Virus record (IMG/VR): IMGVR_UViG_3300034198_017016
Span: 1 to 64,000 of that record
Strand: one strand, 5' to 3'
Origin: a virus
DNA: 64,000 bases
Shown: positions 56,844-64,000 of the stretch, piece after piece
Numbering within the stretch: position 1 is the stretch's first letter
Layout: every line of letters begins with the position of its first letter
Notes under the pieces: generated by a model
Told to the model about the DNA's origin: nothing
Seen by the model: the letters and a program-made list of their open reading frames with translations, nothing else
Databases searched by the model: none
Translations under genes and position numbers: made by a program

Positions 56844-58742
56844 TTATTCATCAATAAAGTTATCTATATCCGACAATAAATCTTGAATTTTATTGGATAT
56901 TTTATGTTCTTTATCTTCTATCTTATCCTCTAATTTTTCTGATAATGTGGGAGTAGGGTTATATGTTTCTAATAATCTATCGTAATAAATTTTATTATAT
57001 TTTTCTTTTTTCTTTAGAAAATCATTTTTATATTCTAAAAGTAAATTTTCTTTGTTTTCTATAGATTCTGCGGTTGGAGGTGGTGCCCCACCCGCTTCAG
57101 GTGCACCACCAGGTGCTCCACCGGGAGCTCCACCTGCCTCAGGTGCCCCTCCAGTTTCAGGTGCCCCTTCTCCGGTAGATTTACTACCTATTTCACCATA
57201 AATTTTATCAACTTTGTTGAATATACCCGTAGTTTTAATAACTTCTGCAGTATTTGCAAGTTCTGCCGCCGCAGCTTTTTCAATTCTTTGTTGTTCAAGA
57301 TCCAACCTAATCTCATCGTCAGACATACTAAGAATTTCTTTCTTAGCCCTAGTCATAGACATTGGACTAAATCCATTACCCGCATCTGCTACACAATCTT
57401 TAAACAAAGTGATTTTTTGTTGTAAATGTTCAATTTTTAACATCTCTGCCTGTGTAGATGGATTATTTAACGTTAGTGTAAAGTTTTCTAACTCATCCTC
57501 CAAACCAAGAATAAATAAATGTATAATAGCGATTTTATTTAGTTCTTGTAACATTGCCTGTTGGATTCGATTTATAGTTCTTGCAAAACGAATGTCTTGT
57601 AAAGCTAAATTTTTACCTTCACCTACCGCCTCTTCAAATCCCAAAAATGTTTTAGGTACACGAATTGCGGTGAACATTTTCTTTTGTAAATACTCAATAT
57701 CTTGGATTTCAGAAAGGTTCTGAGCACCAGGTAATGTGTCAATTGGATTGGGGGCACCTGTATCTCTGACAGGTATAAAGTAATCTTGATCCTGTGCGAT
57801 TTGATTATATCTCAAATCCATTTGACCTGTTTTAGAATCAACCAATGGAGTTCTTTTAAATTTATTCGCAACTTGATTTACGTAAGGTTCAATATCCTTA
57901 TCATCCAAGTTACCAACATAGATTTTAAAAACACGTCTTTCAGGTGCTCTTGTAACACGATAAATTAACATGGCATCTTCCGCCAACATTAATTGTTTAT
58001 AGATTCTTCTTGCTTTTTCTAACATAGAAACACCATAAGGTAATCTTCTATCGTCAGTTAATAATCTAAAATGTGCAATTTGCCAAGATTTAAATTCATA
58101 TTCCTTACTTTTCCAAATAAATTTAAGATCCTGTGGTTTAGGTTCTACATCAGTACTTTGTCTTTGTTTTATGGCAGAATATAAATCACCCTCCCAACGC
58201 TCAATTTCAATATTTGGTAATTGTTTTGCTGAAAGTACACCTTTTTCTTCATCAATATTTAGATAAATAAAATTGTCCCCATACTTGCAAGTGTTTCTTG
58301 TCCACATAGGGAGTGAAGTGTGGATATTAAGGTTGTTGTAGAATAAATTTTCAAGTTCTTTTTTAACTCTTTCACTTTCTGAATAAATGTTTAAAATTTT
58401 ACCTTTGTTATTAACTGTGCAGGATTCTTCCATCATTATATCTAGTGCAGCACTTAATTCAGGATAGAATTCCATAGATTCAAAATCTGTATATGCGGCA
58501 ATACGAGTGGTCTCATAAAATACTGCCTGTTGATACATTTCAGAATCAACCTTCAACCACTGATTATGTAAATACAATGACTGTTGTTTTTGAAGTTTTT
58601 CTAACTCATACTCTTCTTTACTTTGAGTTTTTAGTATTTCTCTCGTATCGAAATTATATTGAGTGGTTTGTTTAAGTTGGGGTTGTGGATCCCTAAAAAT
58701 GTTACCTAAACGTTGCCAAATTGTTAAATTTTGTTGTGCCAT
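56844..58742 (-). CDS. 20: Portal vertex protein, T4 gp20-like
   Basis: 632 residues. Core regions of the T4 portal family: YTDFESMEFYPELSAALDIM, GDNFIYLNIDEEKGVLSAKQ, WQIAHFRLLTDDRRLPYGVS, AEDAMLIYRVTRAPERRVFK, IYVGNLDDKDIEPYVNQVAN, and QDQDYFIPVRDTGAPNPIDT LPGAQNLSEIQDIEYLQKKM. Dodecameric ring through which DNA enters the head. C-terminus has a GAPEAGGAPGGAPGGAPEAG linker (about residues 529-558) then a charged helical tail not in T4 (T4 gp20 is 524 residues). TATATTTAC lies 20 nt upstream. Confidence 0.95.
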   Translation of the reverse strand: MAQQNLTIWQRLGNIFRDPQPQLKQTTQYNFDTREILKTQSKEEYELEKLQKQQSLYLHNQWLKVDSEMYQQAVFYETTRIAAYTDFESMEFYPELSAALDIMMEESCTVNNKGKILNIYSESERVKKELENLFYNNLNIHTSLPMWTRNTCKYGDNFIYLNIDEEKGVLSAKQLPNIEIERWEGDLYSAIKQRQSTDVEPKPQDLKFIWKSKEYEFKSWQIAHFRLLTDDRRLPYGVSMLEKARRIYKQLMLAEDAMLIYRVTRAPERRVFKIYVGNLDDKDIEPYVNQVANKFKRTPLVDSKTGQMDLRYNQIAQDQDYFIPVRDTGAPNPIDTLPGAQNLSEIQDIEYLQKKMFTAIRVPKTFLGFEEAVGEGKNLALQDIRFARTINRIQQAMLQELNKIAIIHLFILGLEDELENFTLTLNNPSTQAEMLKIEHLQQKITLFKDCVADAGNGFSPMSMTRAKKEILSMSDDEIRLDLEQQRIEKAAAAELANTAEVIKTTGIFNKVDKIYGEIGSKSTGEGAPETGGAPEAGGAPGGAPGGAPEAGGAPPPTAESIENKENLLLEYKNDFLKKKEKYNKIYYDRLLETYNPTPTLSEKLEDKIEDKEHKISNKIQDLLSDIDNFIDE

Positions 58743-58802
58743 TACAGTTTATACTTTATTAGTAAATATAATTCAAAATTTTAAATTTTAAACATTATTT
58801 TA

Positions 58803-60557
58803 TTATCTACTACCACCAAATAACCACCCATATTGTTGATAATCATTAGGTAAGTTACTTCTTTCGTTTATTTGGGGTGGGGGTAAAGTAGATTGATTAT
58901 TTTCTTTGGTTTGAATAAATGTACCCGAATTAGTAGGGGTAGAAGAAACCCAACTACCTAACATAGCCCTTGTTTGATTATTAGCTTTTTCTAAATTTTT
59001 AAATGAATGTTGTAAAACAAATAAACACATCGCAATTGACATTATACAATCATCGTGATAACCTTTCATGTGATCAGGTCTACCATTTATGTAAATAAAT
59101 GTTTTCATTTCTGAAATAACCCTGTGAGATCTGACTTTAAATTCACCCGTTCTTACAACTTTTTCAAATTCAGCGACCATATTTAGTCGATATGCACCTA
59201 CGTTAAAACCTGGTATTTTATTTTCATTTGATTTAAATTTACTTATATCTTTTCTATTGGATAATATCCTACTCCTTGGGTCATCAAAGTGTAAAAATTT
59301 ATATTCCATTTCCATTAATTTTAAAACGGTAGTTACTCCCATACCACCTGTTATATCAACAACTGTGTACGAATTGTATCTATTACCATATTCAAAAACT
59401 AATTCGGCAAGTAAATCAGGTTGTATTTTTCCTGTCCACTCCAAAACCTGTTCCATAGTATCCGTGTTGATAATTTCAATTACAGAAAAATCCTCGGAGT
59501 CTCCTCTTGATACGTCAACACCCATTATATATTTTTGACCATTTATTGGTTCTTCCCAAATCCAACATTCCTCACCCGCACCTTCAAATCTTATCGGAAA
59601 TTTAACATTTTCTTTTTCTTGATATTCTATATGTTCTTCATCAATTACATTACCACCAGACCCAATGAAAGAACAATCTAATTCTTGTGCAATTAATTTC
59701 AAATTTCCATTATAGTTAGAACACATTTCTTCATACCACTCAGAAGTAGGTTTATAACCATCATCGATCATTTTTTTATAACTTTCAATGGTAAAGTCTT
59801 TTTCAATTTTTTCTTTTTCACCGTCTTTCAACCATCGTAAACCCTTATTGTATCTTGGATCTTCATACCAAAACATTTCAATAACTTTAAATTTATTTTT
59901 ACCTGTTCTTGCATTATCGTAAACTTTATAATATAAAGGATCTAACCCATTGGGTGTTGAGTTAAGTATAATTTTACCGCCAGTACTCATAGCAGCAAGT
60001 GCGGCACCAAAAGTTTCAGCACCATCATCAATGTGGGCAGCTTCATCCATCACTAACATTGTGGGAGTATATCCACGTAATGCATCTTTAGAAGTTGCAA
60101 GTGCCTTTAGTTGACATCTGTTTGGTAATATTAAGTGTTTTTTAGAATCAGTTAAATAAATTGTTTTTGTTGGATCGTCGACATATTCTTGACCCCATAC
60201 CCACCTCGGTATTTGATTTAAAAATTCTTTTACTTTTTGTAAAAATTCTTGTGCAGTTTCTTGTTTGTTTGCTAAAATAAGAATTTTTTCGGGTTTTTCA
60301 GGATCACCATGAAAAGAAACTTTAATAGTAAAAAAGGCGGCAAGTGTAGTAGACATACCGGCCTGTCTATATTTAGAAACTAAATTATATCTATTTTTTT
60401 CAAATGATAGTATGGACTCTATTTGTCTTGGAAACAATTTGAATGGTACATATTTTTCTTGCGTTTGGTCAAAAGTTTCTAAATAAGTTGCAATTGCATA
60501 TGGGATGTCAACTAAACATTTGGCAAATTCATGTAATTGTTCTGCTTTTGATATCAT
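58803..60557 (-). CDS. 17: Terminase large subunit, T4 gp17-like
   Basis: 584 residues. ATPase: LVSKYRQAGMSTTLAAFFTI (Walker A at 61-71), TMLVMDEAAHIDDGA (Walker B at 166-173), KIILNSTPNGLDPLYYKVYD (coupling motif). Nuclease: IMGVDVSRGDSEDFSVIEII (Asp349), TVVDITGGMGVTTV (Asp402) and MKGYHDDCIMSIAM (third acid). Packages concatemeric DNA through the portal; the headful nuclease cuts. The C-terminal 60 residues are Ser/Asn/Gln-rich. No gp16-like small subunit is visible in this window. Upstream there is a terminator. Confidence 0.96.
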   Translation of the reverse strand: MISKAEQLHEFAKCLVDIPYAIATYLETFDQTQEKYVPFKLFPRQIESILSFEKNRYNLVSKYRQAGMSTTLAAFFTIKVSFHGDPEKPEKILILANKQETAQEFLQKVKEFLNQIPRWVWGQEYVDDPTKTIYLTDSKKHLILPNRCQLKALATSKDALRGYTPTMLVMDEAAHIDDGAETFGAALAAMSTGGKIILNSTPNGLDPLYYKVYDNARTGKNKFKVIEMFWYEDPRYNKGLRWLKDGEKEKIEKDFTIESYKKMIDDGYKPTSEWYEEMCSNYNGNLKLIAQELDCSFIGSGGNVIDEEHIEYQEKENVKFPIRFEGAGEECWIWEEPINGQKYIMGVDVSRGDSEDFSVIEIINTDTMEQVLEWTGKIQPDLLAELVFEYGNRYNSYTVVDITGGMGVTTVLKLMEMEYKFLHFDDPRSRILSNRKDISKFKSNENKIPGFNVGAYRLNMVAEFEKVVRTGEFKVRSHRVISEMKTFIYINGRPDHMKGYHDDCIMSIAMCLFVLQHSFKNLEKANNQTRAMLGSWVSSTPTNSGTFIQTKENNQSTLPPPQINERSNLPNDYQQYGWLFGGSR

Positions 60558-60573
60558 AATTTCAATATAAACA

Positions 60574-60601
60574 AAAAATGGGATATTTCTATCCCATTTT
60601 T
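60574..60601 (-). terminator. Rho-independent terminator
   Basis: Perfect 12-bp stem AAAAATGGGATA / TATCCCATTTTT with a 4-nt loop. On the minus strand it follows the gene 60620-61891 and precedes the terminase start. Confidence 0.88.
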
Positions 60602-60619
60602 AAATAAATTATTTAATTT

Positions 60620-61891
60620 TTATAAATTATCTTCGTTAGGATTTCTCGGTTTTAACATATCTCTAATTTGTCTCATAAAGTCATCTTCCACTTCTTTAGA
60701 ACTTTTTTCTTTTTCTGCCTTTTTTCTTTCATATTCGGATTGATCATACTTGTCGGCTACGATATCCTGTTTTATTTCTCCCGCTAATTTGGCCAATTCT
60801 CTTTTACCTTTTTGTGTACCTCCCAATAATTCTTTCATAAATGAATTAAATTCATTAGTTGGCATTTTTATTATTTCTTGATAAAGATAATGTTTAACAT
60901 CCCAAGAGCTCTCATCAATCGACTCTAAAAATTTTTCCCAAATGCCAGGACCCAATCTTAAATCCCAATTCTCACCCATAACAAAATCAGTTTTACTTAA
61001 AACATATTCTCTGACTTTTGGATTTTCTGGTAATGAAGGTAGAGACATAACTTCCATAACACCTTTAATTAATTCATGTACTACTACAGGAAATATTAAA
61101 CCTTCGCCACGCACATAATGTTTTTTTTCTTTTGACTCTTCCTCAGTTTCTTCTCTAGGATCTTTTTCATCGCCAGTAACTCCGGTAGTAACTTTACCTA
61201 CCTTAGTTTGTTCTATCACTTGTCTTATGGTATCATCATCAATCATCCAATACTGATAATCACCAATTGACATTACTAAACCATATAAATTAATTAACCT
61301 TGGATCAATTCTATTTAATTCCGATTCAACCAAATGAAACATATAGTGTCCTTTTTTAGAAGCACCTTGTATCATTGCATTAACTAAACGTCTTTTTTTG
61401 ACTTCACCTTCAACACCTTCCATATCCTCAACATCTTCAGGTTCGTATTCATCTTCAGGCTCATCTATTTTCATGTCCCCAATATCAGGAGTTTCACCCA
61501 TTTCAGGTATTAAATCAATCTCATCTTTTAATCCAAACTCTTTCTTAACTAATTTAATTGCAATTTTTTCTAATTCTTCTTTATGTTCTTTTTCGATTGA
61601 TAAAACAGTTTTTAGTGCATTTAATGCTTGCATTAAAACTCCTTGATCTATTGTTTCTTTACCACTATATCTTTTTACTTTACTCACAACATCTTGAAAT
61701 CTTTGCGACGCAAGTTTTTCTTCAAAACTTTGACCACCAGTAGTAGGTGGAAATGCGGGATGACCACCTAAACTATGTGATCCTGTAGATAATGATCTTT
61801 CCAAGCTAGGGTGCATTCTTTCGGGATGTTGTGGATCATAACTAACTGCCCTTTCATTTAAAAATTCTTTTTTTGTTAATATTTTTTTCAT
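60620..61891 (-). CDS. Head-associated hypothetical protein with targeting-like N-terminus
   Basis: 423 residues. Begins MKKILTKKEFLNERAVSYDP; the first 13 residues look like the T4 capsid-targeting peptide (MKTYQEFIAE) and end in L-N-E, the same triplet as in the capsid protein cleavage site. The middle has an acidic stretch (IDEPEDEYEPEDVEDMEGVE) and then a folded helical domain (LVNAMIQGASKKGHYMFHLV, YGLVMSIGDYQYWMIDDDTI, GEGLIFPVVVHELIKGVMEV). The C-terminus is charged. In the operon just upstream of terminase; perhaps an internal head protein. Function unknown. Confidence 0.62.
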   Translation of the reverse strand: MKKILTKKEFLNERAVSYDPQHPERMHPSLERSLSTGSHSLGGHPAFPPTTGGQSFEEKLASQRFQDVVSKVKRYSGKETIDQGVLMQALNALKTVLSIEKEHKEELEKIAIKLVKKEFGLKDEIDLIPEMGETPDIGDMKIDEPEDEYEPEDVEDMEGVEGEVKKRRLVNAMIQGASKKGHYMFHLVESELNRIDPRLINLYGLVMSIGDYQYWMIDDDTIRQVIEQTKVGKVTTGVTGDEKDPREETEEESKEKKHYVRGEGLIFPVVVHELIKGVMEVMSLPSLPENPKVREYVLSKTDFVMGENWDLRLGPGIWEKFLESIDESSWDVKHYLYQEIIKMPTNEFNSFMKELLGGTQKGKRELAKLAGEIKQDIVADKYDQSEYERKKAEKEKSSKEVEDDFMRQIRDMLKPRNPNEDNL

Positions 61892-62424
61892 TTTAGTTTA
61901 GATACAAATTGTTTAAAATTTCCTTTTTTTATTTTTGGGTTTACTTCAGAATCCATAATTATTCTTTCTATATACTCTTCTAATTTTTGTAAATCTTCAT
62001 CCATTCTATATTGTTTTTTAACATCCATCACACATTTTTCATATTTTTCCATATCCTCTCTACCAACAGAAGATGTACATATCGCCCAAGGATTTTTTTT
62101 CTTTTTAGAAATTTTTTTATTTTTAGTCTCGTCAGTATTAACATTTAGTTGGTAAACACCAGGTTTTAATGTTTTAGGATCTACAGGTACTTGTGGAGTT
62201 TGTTTAGTATATTTGCCGTCTCTTTTACTTAAATTTATGTTTATTGGGGCAGTTTGTTCATTTAAAATTTTAACAAATTTCTTTGCATAAATTTTTAATG
62301 ATTCTTCCATAGTCATATCATATCCACACTCATCACAAACTTTAATATCTTTTTCCAAAATGTGACCACAATTAGAACATTCCTTTTTATCTATTAAAAG
62401 TTTTTCTTTATTTTTCTTTTTCAT
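61888..62424 (-). CDS. Zinc-ribbon protein
   Basis: 178 residues. N-terminal zinc ribbon ECSNCGHILEKDIKVCDECG (two CxxC knuckles, residues 15-34), a helix SLKIYAKKFVKILNEQTAPI, then a linker, and KNPWAICTSSVGREDMEKYE KCVMDVKKQY, a segment that recurs in unrelated phage proteins and often sits in head/DNA-binding proteins. The last part is helical. ATGA overlap with both neighbours. Function unknown; possibly head-internal or DNA-binding. Confidence 0.6.
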   Translation of the reverse strand: MKKKNKEKLLIDKKECSNCGHILEKDIKVCDECGYDMTMEESLKIYAKKFVKILNEQTAPININLSKRDGKYTKQTPQVPVDPKTLKPGVYQLNVNTDETKNKKISKKKKNPWAICTSSVGREDMEKYEKCVMDVKKQYRMDEDLQKLEEYIERIIMDSEVNPKIKKGNFKQFVSKLK

Positions 62425-62723
62425 TTTTTTAATCCTTTTAAAGTCTTAGCTAAGTTTATTTTTCTAAGTTTAAGTAAATCTCCTTTAGGTAATCCTTGAA
62501 TACCTTTCTTTTTTGGATCTTTATCTTTCTTTTTTAACTTAGACATTTCTTTATCTAAATCAGATTTGTCAATTTTTTCTTTTTCACTTTTACCCATTGA
62601 TTTTTTTAAAGAGCCGGGTTTTTTAATTGCCTTTTGAATCCATTTTTCACTTTTAGTTTCATTAACAATTTTTTCTATCATACTAATCAATTCTGATTCA
62701 GTTAATCTAATCGTTTTTTTCAT
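62421..62723 (-). CDS. Small Lys-rich protein with capsid-targeting-like N-terminus
   Basis: 100 residues, about one third Lys. N-terminus MKKTIRLTESELISMIEKIV then NETKSEK, a close match in layout to the gene at 45597 (LTESDL..IV.KI..E). The rest includes WIQKAIKKPGSLKKSMGKSE, a 'KKPGxLxKxxG' motif recurring in phage head/DNA-binding proteins, and tails with KKKDKDPKKKGIQGLPKGDL. A DNA-condensing internal head protein is a good hypothesis. Overlaps both neighbours by ATGA. Confidence 0.65.
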   Translation of the reverse strand: MKKTIRLTESELISMIEKIVNETKSEKWIQKAIKKPGSLKKSMGKSEKEKIDKSDLDKEMSKLKKKDKDPKKKGIQGLPKGDLLKLRKINLAKTLKGLKK

Positions 62724-63124
62724 TTTATATTTTTTTCATAATTATTATTATAATTTATAATTAAATCTTTGGCATACAATTTAGACTCAACATCTTTTAT
62801 TTCATCTCCAAAATGAAAATATAATCTTTCTTCAGGATATTCTTCGTAACCTTCAATATTTTCCCAAGACATAGAAATTAAACCATCTACTGCGTCCCAA
62901 AAAGAAAAACTTGTACTATTTTGTATTAAATCAAAATTAATTGTAGTGATCAATGTTCCTACTTTGTTAATTAGTTCTTTATTAGGTGGAGAAGGCATAC
63001 CATTTGCCGGATAAGAATCCCAATCCTCACCATCTACATCTTCAGTAGAATTGGAAAAGATGAACTCGTATATGAATTCATCTTGCCAATTTTTACCTAT
63101 TTTATTTATAAATACTAATTTCAT
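62720..63124 (-). CDS. Hypothetical conserved-looking protein
   Basis: 134 residues starting MKLVFINKIGKNWQDEFIYE. The middle VGTLITTINFDLIQNSTSFS FWDAVDGLISMSWENIEGYE is a compact beta/alpha segment I have the impression of from other T4-like phages, but I cannot name it. YPEERLYFHFGD follows. Acidic overall. Overlaps both neighbours by ATGA, so part of the packaging operon. Confidence 0.55.
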   Translation of the reverse strand: MKLVFINKIGKNWQDEFIYEFIFSNSTEDVDGEDWDSYPANGMPSPPNKELINKVGTLITTINFDLIQNSTSFSFWDAVDGLISMSWENIEGYEEYPEERLYFHFGDEIKDVESKLYAKDLIINYNNNYEKNIK

Positions 63125-64000
63125 TTTTTGACTCTATACTTTTTTATGATGCTCTCAAAAGTTAAATCTTTCTCATTAACACCCATTTTTTTTCCTGCCT
63201 TTGGTTGTGGATATTTGTCCGGTATTGGAGGGTTAAAAGGATTTTGTCTTCTTGGTGTTGGGGGACTTAATGGCTCATCAACATTTGGTTCCATAACATC
63301 GGGTTCTGTTGTGTATGGCTCGGTGATATCAGGATCACTATGATTTCCTTTACCATAAACTTCTTTTGTAAATAATTCCATAATGTCCATTTCATCCATA
63401 CCACCTAAATTTTCATCTTTACTGCTATGAAATTTTATATCGTCAGAATTTGCCTTTTTAGATCTAACTCTTTTGATCGCGTCTGATATTCTTTTTTTAC
63501 GTTCTAATTCTTTATCTTCACTTTCATCGGAATCCATTTTATTGGCTAAATAACCACCCAATGCAGCACCAGCCGCTCTTGCCGCTAAACCTTGCCATTG
63601 TTCATCAGAGGATCCTTTTTTCTTTCTTGATCTTAACATTCTAAAATCTTCACTGTCCAATTTACCATTTTTATTAAGATCTAAATTTTTTTGACCACCA
63701 ATTAATTTTTCATCCATATCAATCTCATATTTTTTAAATCTCAAAGGACTGTGAGATTTTGAGTGACTATGAATAGTATCTTCATCAAAGCCACCTCTAA
63801 TCTTTTCAAAATTAAAAGGTTTTTTTAATTTGGTCATTCCATAATATTCATCCATCTCATATGATTCTTTCATCATAGATTCCATTCCTTTTTTCTTTTT
63901 GAATTTTCTGATGACATCCATTCTATCTTTTTTATCCATTTTATCAACGTGTAACGCCGATATAATAGAATTTATTACATATTTTTCTAATTTAGGGTCA
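63121..64000 (-). CDS. Head-operon protein with EF-hand-like loop and Gly zipper (5' end may be outside)
   Basis: An ATG at 63939 gives 272 residues. However, the same frame stays open for 20 more codons to the window edge with protein-like residues (DPKLEKYVINSIISALHVDK before MDKK), so the true start may lie beyond the window; both are possible. Residues 87-98 counted from that ATG, DLNKNGKLDSED, form a canonical EF-hand/dockerin-type calcium loop. Residues 118-136 GLAARAAGAALGGYLANKM are a small-residue (Gly/Ala zipper) membrane-type helix. A Pro-rich segment with repeated 'xPD(I/V)xEP' follows. Function unknown. Confidence 0.6.
   Translation of the reverse strand, partial: DPKLEKYVINSIISALHVDKMDKKDRMDVIRKFKKKKGMESMMKESYEMDEYYGMTKLKKPFNFEKIRGGFDEDTIHSHSKSHSPLRFKKYEIDMDEKLIGGQKNLDLNKNGKLDSEDFRMLRSRKKKGSSDEQWQGLAARAAGAALGGYLANKMDSDESEDKELERKKRISDAIKRVRSKKANSDDIKFHSSKDENLGGMDEMDIMELFTKEVYGKGNHSDPDITEPYTTEPDVMEPNVDEPLSPPTPRRQNPFNPPIPDKYPQPKAGKKMGVNEKDLTFESIIKKYRVKK

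Noticed and set aside
57214-57723. Plus-strand ORF of 169 residues over the portal gene
   Set aside because: Antisense shadow; the portal frame has clear family motifs throughout.
63098-63119. ATATTTAT-like box (GTATTTATAAATAAA) near 63110 on the minus strand
   Set aside because: It lies inside the coding sequence after the ATG at 63124 (codons for LVFINK), not in a leader.

Overview
This 64 kb window is the chromosome of a large T4-like myovirus (tailed, contractile-tail phage lineage). The evidence is a T4-type head module on the minus strand (terminase large subunit, portal, prohead protease, acidic scaffold, major capsid protein), T4-type neck proteins, a family B DNA polymerase, a T4 gp55-like late sigma factor, PhoH, dUTPase and a holin. 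The DNA is strongly AT-rich. Almost no gene has a Shine-Dalgarno sequence; starts are instead preceded by A-rich leaders. The two exported cargo proteins have a lipobox and an ...NAQ signal-peptidase end. Together these suggest a Bacteroidetes (flavobacteria-like) host, which is an inference. No tRNA, CRISPR array, insertion sequence or integrase was seen, and no gap without a gene exceeds 300 bases.

Layout. (1) 1-3990, minus: a tail fibre with about 30 nine-residue repeats (running off the left edge), a small fibre-like protein, and gp15-like and gp14-like tail/neck proteins. (2) 4041-10745: SNF2 helicase, glutaredoxin, gp13-like neck protein, a possible ADP-ribosyltransferase-fold protein, and DNA polymerase. 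(3) 10788-13429, minus: a BppU-like protein, a LamG-type adhesin and a fibre protein. (4) 13491-15902, plus: five small genes of unknown function ending in a terminator. (5) 16023-34982, plus: about 20 genes for nucleotide-sugar synthesis, glycosyl transfer and glycan methylation, with an inactive-looking PolB-type exonuclease and dUTPase near the front. The first glycosyltransferase carries a 141-residue mini-intein. (6) 35051-39450: PhoH, a HAD-like protein, two more glycosyltransferases and the late sigma factor. (7) 39484-44569: a baseplate/tail operon. (8) 44620-49279: FKBP isomerase, HNH endonuclease, a zinc metallopeptidase, a papain-like peptidase and a purple-acid-phosphatase-like enzyme. 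(9) 49369-64000, mostly minus: the head and packaging module, interrupted by a plus-strand lipoprotein moron and a decayed signal-peptide/IPT gene.

How it fits together. The sugar cluster can be read as making one or more activated 6-deoxy or N-acetylated sugars: a WecB-type 2-epimerase, a CapE/PseB-type 4,6-dehydratase, an RmlD-like reductase with an RmlC-like cupin, GDP-fucose-synthase-like and epimerase SDRs, a short DegT aminotransferase and a hexapeptide acetyltransferase. Around ten glycosyltransferases and two methyltransferases would then assemble and cap a glycan. No initiating membrane phosphoglycosyltransferase, flippase or polymerase is visible, so cytoplasmic glycosylation of virion proteins is the simplest hypothesis.

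The exact octamer ATATTTAT sits 4-20 nt upstream of at least 14 start codons, nearly all of them virion or moron genes, and is proposed as the late promoter read by the gp55-like sigma. Several small proteins near the head genes begin with short peptides ending in (L/I)-x-E or a similar site. The major capsid protein has a matching site (LNE) at residue 60. They are proposed as T4-style capsid-targeting peptides cut by the prohead protease.
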